Assembly: GCA_937773605.1 (NCBI GenBank) | Contig: CALJVP010000013.1 | Coordinates: forward strand, 1-64,000 | Reading direction: 5' to 3' | From: an uncultured SAR86 cluster bacterium | Lineage (GTDB): Bacteria > Pseudomonadota > Gammaproteobacteria > Magnimaribacterales > Magnimaribacteraceae | DNA length: 64,000 nt | Part shown: positions 37,181-46,011 of the stretch, in pieces | Position numbering within the stretch: position 1 is the first letter of the stretch | Layout of the letters: each line of letters opens with the position of its first letter | The notes under the pieces: model-generated | Told to the model about the DNA's origin: nothing | Databases searched by the model: none | What the model saw: the letters and a program-made list of their open reading frames with translations, nothing else | Made by a program: the position numbers and the translations under genes

Positions 37181-38320
37181 ATGTCCAAAGAATTTTCTAA
37201 AGAAATAAGATCAAATGTAACTAGTGATGGGAATATAGAAATATCAATTGCTTCAGTGGAGAAACCTGTGCCTGCTGAAAATGAGGTTTTAATAAAAGTA
37301 GAAGCCTCTCCTATCAACCCCTCAGATCTGGGTCTTTTAATAAGCTTTGCGGCTGATCTTGATAGTCTTAATGTTTCAGGCTCTGGCGACGAAACTGTTG
37401 CAAAAATGAAAGTACACCCCGGCTTGATGAAAGCTATGACTCCAAGATTGGATCAATCCATGAAAGTTGGAAATGAGGGCGGTGGAGTAATTGAAGATGC
37501 AGGCACGGGCGCGGAGAACCTAATAGGAAAAACCGTAGGAGTAGCTGGTGGAGCTATGTATTCACAATACAGGTGCGTTCCGGCTAACAGTTGCTTGGTC
37601 ATGGATGACAGCACGACTTCAGCGGAAGCAGCCTCTTCTTTTGTGAATCCTTTAACCGTATTGGGTTTTATTGAGACCATGAAAATGGAAAATCACACTG
37701 CCATATTGCACACAGCCGCCGCATCCAATTTAGGACAGATGCTTGTGAAAGTTTGCAAAGATGACTCGATACCTCTTGTGAATATTGTTAGAAAATCTGA
37801 ACAAGTTGATCTTCTTAAAAACCTTGGTGCAGAGCATGTGTGCAACACTAGTGAGCCTGATTTTATGGACAGTTTGGTGAATGCCTTAGTAGCAACAGGG
37901 GCGACTTTAGGCTTTGATGCTACCGGAGGAGGAAACGAGGGTAAGCTTGCCGGTCAAATACTATCGGCCATGGAAATAGCAGCAAATAAAACTGCTAAAG
38001 AGTACAGCAGATACGGATCCGATACCTTCAAACAGGTTTATATCTATGGCGGATTAGATCAATCACCCACCATTTTAAATAGGTCTTTCGGTATGCAATG
38101 GGCCCTCGGAGGGTGGCTCTTGACACCTATGATAGGTAAGATTGGTATGGAGAGGTTTCAGCAGATGAGAGAAAGAGTTGCCAAAGAGATTAAAACAACT
38201 TTTGCCAGTCATTACACTCAAGAAATATCTTTTGAAGAAATGCTTCAGCCAGAAACCATTAAAGCTTATGCCAAACAAGCAACTGGTGAAAAATATTTAG
38301 TAACGCCTCACAAATCATAG
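37181..38320 (+). CDS. MDR-superfamily zinc-type/quinone oxidoreductase
   Basis: 379 aa medium-chain dehydrogenase/reductase. GroES-like domain: ENEVLIKVEASPINPSDLG (about 41-59) and GNEGGGVIEDAG (about 98-109); Rossmann domain: AAASNLGQMLVKVCKDDSIPLVNIVRK, which lacks the classical GxGxxG and reads AASNLGQ. No structural zinc Cys cluster (CxxCxxC) is visible, so it is more like a quinone oxidoreductase/enoyl reductase than a zinc alcohol dehydrogenase. Substrate unknown. 22 nt before the hydrolase gene, with AGGAGAGG upstream of the latter. Confidence 0.8.
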   Translation: MSKEFSKEIRSNVTSDGNIEISIASVEKPVPAENEVLIKVEASPINPSDLGLLISFAADLDSLNVSGSGDETVAKMKVHPGLMKAMTPRLDQSMKVGNEGGGVIEDAGTGAENLIGKTVGVAGGAMYSQYRCVPANSCLVMDDSTTSAEAASSFVNPLTVLGFIETMKMENHTAILHTAAASNLGQMLVKVCKDDSIPLVNIVRKSEQVDLLKNLGAEHVCNTSEPDFMDSLVNALVATGATLGFDATGGGNEGKLAGQILSAMEIAANKTAKEYSRYGSDTFKQVYIYGGLDQSPTILNRSFGMQWALGGWLLTPMIGKIGMERFQQMRERVAKEIKTTFASHYTQEISFEEMLQPETIKAYAKQATGEKYLVTPHKS

Positions 38321-38342
38321 AGGAAATAATCAGGAGAGGTTC

Positions 38343-39302
38343 ATGGGAGAAATTGCAAAAGTAAACGATATCGATATTTGGTGGGAAGAATACGGAGAGA
38401 AATCCAATCCCACTGTTCTACTAATCATGGGGGCTAATGCTAATTGCATGCAATGGCCAGACGCATTAATAGAAGTATTGGTGGCAAATGATCTGCACGT
38501 TGTGAGATTTGACAACAGAGACGTTGGTAAAAGCACTTGGTTCAACAAAGAGCCTTTTATTTCCAAGGTTGCAAAACTTCTGCCGCTGAGCATTTCTAGT
38601 AAATTAGTCAATTATGCCTTCTCAACCATGACGGATGATGACGGAAACTTTACTGCAGCAGAAGGATCTAATGCCAAATACGATCTCAATGATATGGCAA
38701 AAGACGCCATCGCTTTAATGGATCATCTAAATATAGATAAAGCCCATATAGTCGGTGCTTCAATGGGTGGAATGATCACTCAGATCATCGGCTTAGACTA
38801 TCCGGAAAGAACTCTAACTTTAACACCGATCATGTCCAGTCCTGGATTGGGAGATCCTGATCTTTCAGGAATGACGCCAGGTCTTGTTGAAGGAATGAAA
38901 GAATCTTTCTTGCTGAATATCCAAGGAAAGTACGAAGACGGAGTGGTGAGAATTTATAAAGCACTTACGGGTTCAAGGTTTCCTTTTGATGAAAAGAAAT
39001 TCAGGGAAGAAATGGAGCCTTATATGACCCATGGATATAATCCGCATGCTGGACATGGCGAGGCTGTTGGTGCTAGTGCTAATAGAAAAGAAAGACTTCA
39101 TGAAATAAAAGTACCAACCCTGGTTATACATGGGACTGAAGATTCCATACTTCCTTTGGATCATGGCATGGTGCTAGTGGATAATATTCCTAATGCCAAA
39201 AGCTACATCATGGAAGGTGTGGGTCATGAAATTCCTGAACAACTACTTCCAGAAATTACCACAGAAATGGTTGCTCTATTTAAACAGTCCTACGAACAGT
39301 AA
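38343..39302 (+). CDS. cytosolic alpha/beta hydrolase
   Basis: 319 aa without signal. The nucleophile elbow is GASMGGM with Ser140; the oxyanion strand VLLIMGANANCMQWPD precedes FDNRDVGKSTW; acid Asp sits in HGTEDSILPLDHG and catalytic His in GVGHEIPEQL. Typical of the RsbQ/YbbC-type or aclacinomycin methylesterase-like lipases. Close paralogue of the next gene, which carries a signal peptide instead. Substrate is unknown; ester or lactone cleavage is likely. Confidence 0.85.
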   Translation: MGEIAKVNDIDIWWEEYGEKSNPTVLLIMGANANCMQWPDALIEVLVANDLHVVRFDNRDVGKSTWFNKEPFISKVAKLLPLSISSKLVNYAFSTMTDDDGNFTAAEGSNAKYDLNDMAKDAIALMDHLNIDKAHIVGASMGGMITQIIGLDYPERTLTLTPIMSSPGLGDPDLSGMTPGLVEGMKESFLLNIQGKYEDGVVRIYKALTGSRFPFDEKKFREEMEPYMTHGYNPHAGHGEAVGASANRKERLHEIKVPTLVIHGTEDSILPLDHGMVLVDNIPNAKSYIMEGVGHEIPEQLLPEITTEMVALFKQSYEQ

Positions 39303-39329
39303 GTATTTCCTAAATTACAAAAGCACCGA

Positions 39330-40337
39330 ATGAGAAAGGTTCTATTATTAATCCTTTTATTTAATGCCATTGGTCTTTCCTCTAGCGAGAAAGGCCAGAC
39401 CTCTCCACTAAATGGTATAGATATATGGTGGCAGACTCATGGAGATCCCAAGAACCCTCCTGTTTTATTGATCATGGGTTTAAATTCCAATAGTAAAGTG
39501 TGGTCTGAAGATTTAATTCAGAATTTAGTTGAAGAAGATTTTTATGTTGTTGTTTATGACAATCGTGATATTGGTAAAAGCAGTTGGGTGACCAAGGAAC
39601 CCTTTCTTATAAGTTTTATAAAAATTCTTCCTACCTTCGTTATAGAAGCTTTTGTCGATTCTATTTTTGATTTTATCTTTGATGATGAAGGTCGTTTTAA
39701 TATGGAAGCAGCTCCAGCAGAATATAACCTTAATGATATGGCATTGGATGGTCTTTCATTACTTGACCATTTAAATCTAAAGGAAGCTCATGTAGTGGGT
39801 GCTTCGATGGGAGGCATGATAGCTCAAGTCATGGCTCTTAATTATCCAAAAAGAGTTTCAACCCTTACCGCAATAATGACGACTCCAGGATTCGATACTC
39901 AAGGACTGTCAGGGCCCAATGAGGTATTTAAAATAGCCATGAAAGAATCCTTCGTGCTTAATTTACTGGAAAAGGAAGAAGAAGCTCTATTTGTTATAGA
40001 AAGAGCCTTAACGGGATCAAGATTTCCTTTTAATGAAAACAGTTTTAAAGAAAAAGCAAAAAAAAGGATCGACCAAGGTATTAACACATCGAATGCTCAA
40101 ACTGCAGCTGTGGGTGCCAGTCCGAATAGATTTAACAGATTGAAAGAGATAGCCATGCCTACTTTAATTATTCATGGAACAGAAGATCCTCTAATTCCAA
40201 TTGATCATGGGATCTTGTTAGCCGATAATATAGTAGGGGCAAAAAAATTAATTCTTAAAGGCGTTGGGCACGAGATACCAGATGAGTTGCTCTCTGAAAT
40301 CATTCCTGTAATGTCGGCTCACTTTAAATCAAATTAA
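39330..40337 (+). CDS. exported alpha/beta hydrolase (tandem paralogue)
   Basis: 335 aa. The N-terminus MRKVLLLILLFNAIGLSSS is a likely Sec signal, absent from the paralogue upstream. The rest aligns along its length with that gene (IDIWWQTHGDPKNPPVLLIMG, YDNRDIGKSSW, GASMGGMIAQVM with Ser159, HGTEDPLIPIDHG, GVGHEIPDELL). So this is a duplicated pair acting on related substrates in two compartments, periplasm and cytosol. It is 22 nt upstream of the dioxygenase gene. Confidence 0.83.
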   Translation: MRKVLLLILLFNAIGLSSSEKGQTSPLNGIDIWWQTHGDPKNPPVLLIMGLNSNSKVWSEDLIQNLVEEDFYVVVYDNRDIGKSSWVTKEPFLISFIKILPTFVIEAFVDSIFDFIFDDEGRFNMEAAPAEYNLNDMALDGLSLLDHLNLKEAHVVGASMGGMIAQVMALNYPKRVSTLTAIMTTPGFDTQGLSGPNEVFKIAMKESFVLNLLEKEEEALFVIERALTGSRFPFNENSFKEKAKKRIDQGINTSNAQTAAVGASPNRFNRLKEIAMPTLIIHGTEDPLIPIDHGILLADNIVGAKKLILKGVGHEIPDELLSEIIPVMSAHFKSN

Positions 40338-40359
40338 AAAATAAATTAGTAGGTAAAAA

Positions 40360-41769
40360 ATGACACAAACTTATCCTGACCATCCAAATTTAAACGATAA
40401 CTACGCTCCCTTGCGAATGGAATGCGAAGTTAATGATCTGATTGTAGAAGGTGAGATCCCTCAAGACTTATATGGAAGTTTCTACCGTAATGGACCTGAC
40501 CCTCAGTTCCCACCCTTAGGACAATATCATTGGTTTGGTGGTGATGGCATGGTTCACGCCTTTCATTTTGAGAATGGAAAAATCTCTTATTTAAATAGAT
40601 GGTCGAAAACTTCTAAATGGCTGCAAGAGAGAAAAGCAGGTAAGTCTCTTATAGACGGACTGAATCCAATGAACTCAGATCCACAGTGGAATCCAGAAGG
40701 GTCTGACGGAACGGCTAATACCAACATAATATTTCATGCAGGGAAATTATTAGCATTAGAAGAAGGTCATGTTCCTTTCGAGTTAGACCCCATAACTTTA
40801 GAATCAAAAGGTGCTTATGATTATGGTGGAAAATTAAAATCTCCAATGACAGCACATCCCAAGATTGATCCTGTTTCAGGAGATATGTACGGATTTAGTT
40901 ATACCGCAGAAAATTTCTTCAGTTCTAAGATGAGTTATTTTGTTATCAATTCTGTGGGTGAACTGAAAACTTATGAAGAGTTTGAAGCACCCTTTGCAAG
41001 CATGGTTCATGATTTTATGGTCACTGATCAACACATTATCTTTCCTATTTTTCCTCTGACTATTGATTTTGATAGAGTTGTGAAAGGACAGTCACCGATT
41101 GCCTGGGATCCTGATAAAGGAACTCATGTTGGTGTTATGCCAAGAAATGGTAGTGTTGCCGATATTCAATGGTTTGATAATGACGCAAGATATGTCTTTC
41201 ATCCAATGAATGCTTACACCAAAGACGGAAAAATTATCGCGGATGTGATGCAATTTGAAGAAGCACCCTTGTTTCCTCATGCTGATGGCGCTAAAGGCAA
41301 CCCGAAGAATGCCGAAGCAAGATTGAATCGGTGGGAAATAAATTTAGAATCTAATTCAAAATCCTTCAAATCAGATTACTTAGATGAGGACATGGGCGAG
41401 TTCCCACGCCTCGACGAAAGACTAAGTATGCTCGAATATAGGCATGGGTATTACGCCTCAGGAATCGGTGAGCACCCTAATGGTTATAGTTTTAATTCCG
41501 TTGTTCATCGTGATCACTTAAAAGGAACGAAAGAATCCTATACCTTAAATAAGTACGACACTCTGGGCGAGCCGGTGTTTATTCCGAGAAACGAAAAAGC
41601 AGAAGAAGGTGATGGCTATCTATTGACCATTGCTCACCGAGGAATTGAAAACAGATCTGACTTATTAATTTTAAATGCTAATGATGTAAGTAAAGGTCCC
41701 ATAGCGACCGCAAGGCTTCCTCATAGAATTCCTCATGGTTTTCATGGAAATTGGCGTCAAGGTTACTAA
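40360..41769 (+). CDS. carotenoid oxygenase/lignostilbene dioxygenase family protein
   Basis: 469 aa non-haem Fe(II) dioxygenase of the RPE65/CCD/LSD family, cleaving an activated C=C double bond with O2 to give two carbonyl products. Family start: IPQDLYGSFYRNGPDPQFPP and HWFGGDGMVHAF. The four iron His are recognisable: H166 (MTAHPKID), H217 (MVHDFMV), H281 (FHPMNAY) and H462 (PHGFHGNW). Carotenoid, apocarotenoid and stilbene substrates cannot be told apart by eye. No rhodopsin or crt gene is in the window. Next gene begins 4 nt after the stop. Confidence 0.9.
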   Translation: MTQTYPDHPNLNDNYAPLRMECEVNDLIVEGEIPQDLYGSFYRNGPDPQFPPLGQYHWFGGDGMVHAFHFENGKISYLNRWSKTSKWLQERKAGKSLIDGLNPMNSDPQWNPEGSDGTANTNIIFHAGKLLALEEGHVPFELDPITLESKGAYDYGGKLKSPMTAHPKIDPVSGDMYGFSYTAENFFSSKMSYFVINSVGELKTYEEFEAPFASMVHDFMVTDQHIIFPIFPLTIDFDRVVKGQSPIAWDPDKGTHVGVMPRNGSVADIQWFDNDARYVFHPMNAYTKDGKIIADVMQFEEAPLFPHADGAKGNPKNAEARLNRWEINLESNSKSFKSDYLDEDMGEFPRLDERLSMLEYRHGYYASGIGEHPNGYSFNSVVHRDHLKGTKESYTLNKYDTLGEPVFIPRNEKAEEGDGYLLTIAHRGIENRSDLLILNANDVSKGPIATARLPHRIPHGFHGNWRQGY

Positions 41770-41773
41770 AAAA

Positions 41774-42802
41774 ATGACTTTAAAAAACTATAAAAATAGG
41801 CAATGGTTGCTTGCTAATAGACCTCAAGGAATGGTGACAAAAGATGACTTTCAGTGGCTAGAAACTGAAGTTGAAAACCCAGAAGAAAACGAATTTCTTG
41901 TAAAAAATCTTTATCTAAGTTTTGACCCTGCACAACGAGGATGGATGGAAGACAGAGAAAGTTATGTCCCCCCAGTAAGAATTGGTGAAGTTATGAGAGC
42001 AGGTTCCATTGCTCAAGTTGTTGAATCAAATAATCCTGATTTCAAAACCGGAGATATAGTTCAAGGAACGTTTGGATGGCAAGATTTTGCTATTAGTAAT
42101 GGCAAAGGAATAATGAATGCCACCCACGTGCCAGCCGATATTCCAATTACTGCGCCTCTTAGTGTTTTCGGTATTACCGGTCTTACTGCTTATTTTGGTC
42201 TATTAGATATTGGCAAGCCTACAGAAGGGAACACTGTACTAATCTCCGGTGCTGCCGGAGCAACGGGCTCCATTGCAGGACAAATAGCTAAACTAAAAGG
42301 ATGTAGAGTAATTGGAACTGCTGGTGGTGCTAAAAAATGCAGATGGTTGACAGAAAAAGCTAATTTTGATGTTGCTATTGATTACAAGACAGCTGATCTA
42401 GACTCGACTCTTCAAGAAATATGTCCAGAGGGAATTGATGTAATATTTGATAATGTGGGAGGTGAATTTTTGAATACCGCCTTATCAAAAATTAATCAAA
42501 ATGCCAGAATAGTTATATGCGGAGCTATTTCAGGTTACAACGAAAAAGTACCTCCTCCAGGACCATCTAATTACACCTCTCTTATTATTCAAAGGGCTAA
42601 AATGGAAGGATTTATTGTTTTAGACTATGTAGACCAGTTTAATGATGCAATGAAAGATTTGACCTCCTGGGTTAAAGAAGGAAAAATTGTTTATCAAGAA
42701 GATATTGCAGAGGGGTTAGAGAATGCTCCTGAAACTCTTTTGAGGTTATATTCTGGAGAAAATATAGGGAAACAGCTTTTAAAAGTTGCCGACCCTGATT
42801 AA
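41774..42802 (+). CDS. NADP-dependent oxidoreductase (CurA/PTGR1 family)
   Basis: 342 aa from ATG 41774; earlier in-frame starts lie inside the dioxygenase gene and add sequence not typical of the family. MDR Rossmann motif SGAAGATGSIAGQIAKLKG, then GTAGGAKKCRWL and FDNVGGEFLN. LSFDPAQRGWM and GITGLTAYFGLLDIG are marks of the CurA/YncB and prostaglandin/leukotriene reductase family, which reduce the C=C of alpha,beta-unsaturated ketones and aldehydes with NADPH. Following a double-bond cleaving dioxygenase, it could reduce the enal/enone product; that pairing is inference. Confidence 0.88.
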   Translation: MTLKNYKNRQWLLANRPQGMVTKDDFQWLETEVENPEENEFLVKNLYLSFDPAQRGWMEDRESYVPPVRIGEVMRAGSIAQVVESNNPDFKTGDIVQGTFGWQDFAISNGKGIMNATHVPADIPITAPLSVFGITGLTAYFGLLDIGKPTEGNTVLISGAAGATGSIAGQIAKLKGCRVIGTAGGAKKCRWLTEKANFDVAIDYKTADLDSTLQEICPEGIDVIFDNVGGEFLNTALSKINQNARIVICGAISGYNEKVPPPGPSNYTSLIIQRAKMEGFIVLDYVDQFNDAMKDLTSWVKEGKIVYQEDIAEGLENAPETLLRLYSGENIGKQLLKVADPD

Positions 42803-42809
42803 CTGACTA

Positions 42810-43412
42810 TCAGCCGCCAAGCTTTTTAAGTATTTCTTGTAAAGACTCTAACCTGGTTTTATTGGAACTTGATTCCAATATTAACTGTTTATCGAGAGGT
42901 GAAATTGGGAGAAGACTTGCTAAATTATAGGCAACACTAGAAGAGCTTGAAAAATCAATTTCTAGTTCAAGTTTCTTAATTTCAGGATGTTCAGATATTT
43001 CCCTAAGAACCCTCCAAATATTCTCATAATCTTCTTCCCTACAAATATCTTCAGCTTCTTTTGATTGCACAATATTTCCTAACAATAAGCCGTCTTCTTG
43101 CTCTCTACGATCTAAAATTTGGGCTCTGTACTTTCCTTGAACAGTGATTCCTAGAAGACCATTCTCTAATTGATTAAAATCAACAACCTCAACATACGTT
43201 CCTGTTGCTGAATGTTGTGCTTTAAGAGCTGGAATCTCTTTCTCTTCTTTCATTAAGACGACACAAAAACCCTTCTCCTTTCCTAAACAATCTTTGACCA
43301 TATCAATATAGCGGGGTTCAAAAATCTGCAAAGGTAAGTAGGCGCCGGGCAACACATTAATTGATAAAGGAAATAAAGCTGTCTCTTTTGGTGCGCTAAT
43401 TATTTCTTGCAT
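42810..43412 (-). CDS. Lon substrate-binding-domain (LAN/PUA) protein
   Basis: 200 aa protein consisting of only the N-terminal LON domain, without ATPase or protease parts. ALFPLSINVLPGAYLPLQIFEPRYIDMV matches the family's opening (about 12-39) and GTYVEVVDF, GLLGITVQG the middle strands; a helical C-terminal part follows. Such stand-alone proteins are common in gammaproteobacteria, and their role is unknown. It overlaps the dipeptidase gene by 17 nt. Confidence 0.85.
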   Translation of the reverse strand: MQEIISAPKETALFPLSINVLPGAYLPLQIFEPRYIDMVKDCLGKEKGFCVVLMKEEKEIPALKAQHSATGTYVEVVDFNQLENGLLGITVQGKYRAQILDRREQEDGLLLGNIVQSKEAEDICREEDYENIWRVLREISEHPEIKKLELEIDFSSSSSVAYNLASLLPISPLDKQLILESSSNKTRLESLQEILKKLGG

Positions 43413-44598
43413 AAGATTCTACCTGTTTCCAAACTCTTAAAAGGTTACCGCTTAAAATCTTTTCAAGGTCTTCTTTTGTATATCCCCTGGTAAGAAGTTC
43501 ATTGATAAGATTAGGATACATAGAAACATCTTTAAGACCTTCTGGAAGAGAATCCCCTACCCCATCAAAATCAGAACCCAAACCCACATGATCAATACCA
43601 ACGAGATTCACTGCCCTATCAATATGATCTGCAACAATTGAAACATTTGCATAAGGAAAAGGGTTGCTCTCCATATATTCTTCTCTGGCTTTATCTATTT
43701 CTTCTTTAGAGACGCTTTCAATATCAAGAAAATGATTATTTAAATAATCTTTCATCTGGTCAAAATAAAGGCTTGGAGCCTTTGAAACAAAACTGCTTCC
43801 AAAGTTTATATGTATTACACCGCCTTTTTTTGCCAAAGCTTTTAACATGTCGTCGTCAACATTTCTTTCAAAGCCTGGGGTGAAATACCTTAAGGATGAG
43901 TGGCTAGCAATCACTGGCGTATTGCTAATTTGTATAGCTTGATAAAAGGCATCATCATTAACATGAGAAATATCTACCATTACCCCGACCAAGTTCATCT
44001 CTTTTATTAACTGCTTGCCAAAATCACTTAAACCTCCCCATTGAATATTCTCATCATAAGATGAGTCGCTGATGTGGTTTGTTTTTGAGTGGGTTAAAGT
44101 TATGTACCTTATGCCTCGATCGTAAAATAGTTGAACTCGTGATAAGTCGCCTTGTATGGGCGCTCCATTCTCCATCCCCAAAACCAATCCTACGGTTTCT
44201 CTTATATTTAAAGAAAGCACGTCATCAGTTGATTTAATGAGGGTAAATTTATCTGGGTTAAGAGTAACGATATCTTGAACCATATCTATCAAGCTATTAG
44301 CGACTTTATATGCACTTCCGTCTTCCTCCGTCTCAGCAGGTAAATAGATTGAGAAGAATGGTACGTTTAAGCCCCCACTTTTTGCTTTGGTAAAATCGAA
44401 ATTCCCAGTTGTCATTTTAGAGATATCGTCAATCTCTTGACCAGACTCATGCTGCTCTAACAACCTATAGGGCACATCGATATGTGTATCAATTATTAAT
44501 AATTGTGAAGCTAATTCCTCACCCAAATTTGATGGACCTTCTTCTGAACAACTAAACAGAAGAAAGGAAATAAAACTAATATGCAGAATCTTAAGCAT
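43396..44598 (-). CDS. membrane (renal-type) dipeptidase, M19 family lipoprotein
   Basis: 400 aa from ATG 44598 (MLKILHISFISFLLFSC), chosen because it gives a good lipoprotein signal with Cys17; an upstream in-frame extension is inside mpl. Zinc dipeptidase features: DTHIDVPYR (HxD), GMENGAPI (Glu), DISHVND (His) and ASHSSLR (His), then GLGSDFDGVGD. It likely hydrolyses L- or D-containing dipeptides in the periplasm. Next to mpl (cell-wall peptide recycling, 8-nt overlap), so a role in murein or D-amino dipeptide turnover is plausible but not shown. Confidence 0.87.
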   Translation of the reverse strand: MLKILHISFISFLLFSCSEEGPSNLGEELASQLLIIDTHIDVPYRLLEQHESGQEIDDISKMTTGNFDFTKAKSGGLNVPFFSIYLPAETEEDGSAYKVANSLIDMVQDIVTLNPDKFTLIKSTDDVLSLNIRETVGLVLGMENGAPIQGDLSRVQLFYDRGIRYITLTHSKTNHISDSSYDENIQWGGLSDFGKQLIKEMNLVGVMVDISHVNDDAFYQAIQISNTPVIASHSSLRYFTPGFERNVDDDMLKALAKKGGVIHINFGSSFVSKAPSLYFDQMKDYLNNHFLDIESVSKEEIDKAREEYMESNPFPYANVSIVADHIDRAVNLVGIDHVGLGSDFDGVGDSLPEGLKDVSMYPNLINELLTRGYTKEDLEKILSGNLLRVWKQVESYARNN

Positions 44599-45949
44599 TA
44601 CTGAGGGCTTTAAATAGTGAATCAGATAAACCATCAAAGCTTCCATTAGACATTGTTACTATTAGGTCATTGGGCTTTAAAGAACTCACAACCTCTTCTA
44701 CTGTTTCATCTATCGTATAAATGGCCTTAGTCTTAGCCGGAGCTTGCGCTTGCAATAATTCTAGCTGACTTTTGTTATCACTCTTCCAATAAACCACATC
44801 AGCTTCCTCCGTTGCTAGGTTTAGCAAGTCATCGTGTAGACCTGATTTCATGGTGTTTGATCTCATTTCAATTAAAGCAATTATGCGACTTGATTTATAT
44901 TTACCCTTTAAACCTTTTAAGGTTGTTTTTATGGCAGTGGGATGATGGGCGAAATCATCTATCAGAGTTACTTTATCATTTTCTAGAATGAGTTGTTGCC
45001 TCCTGGCAACTCCTAAAAATGCCTCTAAGGCTTTAATAGAATCTTCAATTTTTACCCCACATTGCTGACATGCCAATATCGCACTCATTGCATTCATCGC
45101 ATTGTGTTCTCCTAGCATTGGCCAGTTTAAGTTACTCACATTTTCTCCGCTAACTATTTGAGAAGAAGAAAAATCTTCTTTTAAAGCGATATAATAATTA
45201 TCAGAATCTTTATTATTGCTAAAACCTATTTTATTGCTCCAACAGCCTAATTCAAAGAGAGTTTCAATATTTTTATCCGTTTCAGGAAATATTATTGACG
45301 CATCTTCCGGCAAAGTTCTAATCAAGTGATGAAATTGTTTTTGAATCTGAGAAAGATCTGAATAGATATCAGCATGATCAAACTCAATATTATTAAGCAC
45401 CAAAACATCCGGATGATAGTGAATGAATTTAGCTCTTTTATCGAAGAACGCAGTGTCGTACTCATCTGCCTCTATCACAAAAACTTCTTCCGAACCCAAT
45501 CTAGAAGAAACTTCAAAATTATTTGGCTTGCCGGCAATTAAGTAACCAATATTTCTTTCTAAATATTCAAAAATCCATGCAATCATTGCAGTTGTGCTTG
45601 TCTTCCCGTGAGTTCCAGAGACAGCAATGACTTGTTTATTTCTTAGAATTGAACTGTAAAGCCATTCTGGTCCCGAAAGAATATTTGCTCTCTTGCTCAA
45701 TAAATACTCGATGGCTTCATTTCCTCTGGATAAAGCATTACCTATTAAATAAACATCAGCTTCGGGGAGATCTTTAGCTGCGTAGCCAGGTTTAATTTCA
45801 ATACCTTGTTCATTAAGATGATCTGACATTGGAGGGTAAACATTCTCATCACATCCCGTGACCTCATAACCTGCTTCTCTTGCTAAAAGAGCAAGACCTC
45901 CCATGAAAGTTCCACATATTCCTAAAATATGTATCTTTTTATTTATCAT
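44591..45949 (-). CDS. mpl: UDP-N-acetylmuramate:L-Ala-gamma-D-Glu-meso-Dap ligase
   Basis: Recycles tripeptide from turned-over murein by ligating it to UDP-MurNAc. 452 aa Mur-ligase: N-terminal HILGICGTFMGGLALLAREAGYEV, ATP-binding GTHGKTSTTAM (about 112-122), EADEYDTAFFDKRAKF in the central domain and DDFAHHPTAI in the C-terminal domain. The 'CGTFMGG' start separates Mpl from MurC. Overlaps the dipeptidase start by 8 nt. Confidence 0.93.
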   Translation of the reverse strand: MINKKIHILGICGTFMGGLALLAREAGYEVTGCDENVYPPMSDHLNEQGIEIKPGYAAKDLPEADVYLIGNALSRGNEAIEYLLSKRANILSGPEWLYSSILRNKQVIAVSGTHGKTSTTAMIAWIFEYLERNIGYLIAGKPNNFEVSSRLGSEEVFVIEADEYDTAFFDKRAKFIHYHPDVLVLNNIEFDHADIYSDLSQIQKQFHHLIRTLPEDASIIFPETDKNIETLFELGCWSNKIGFSNNKDSDNYYIALKEDFSSSQIVSGENVSNLNWPMLGEHNAMNAMSAILACQQCGVKIEDSIKALEAFLGVARRQQLILENDKVTLIDDFAHHPTAIKTTLKGLKGKYKSSRIIALIEMRSNTMKSGLHDDLLNLATEEADVVYWKSDNKSQLELLQAQAPAKTKAIYTIDETVEEVVSSLKPNDLIVTMSNGSFDGLSDSLFKALSNA

Positions 45950-46011
45950 TTTTTAATTATACCTATCATCAGCTATTCCAACTTAGAGAAGTTTTACGTA
46001 ACATCGCAGAT

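Noticed and set aside
41735-41773. Earlier start of the CurA/PTGR-like gene
   Set aside because: Lies within the dioxygenase C-terminus; ATG 41774 follows its stop.
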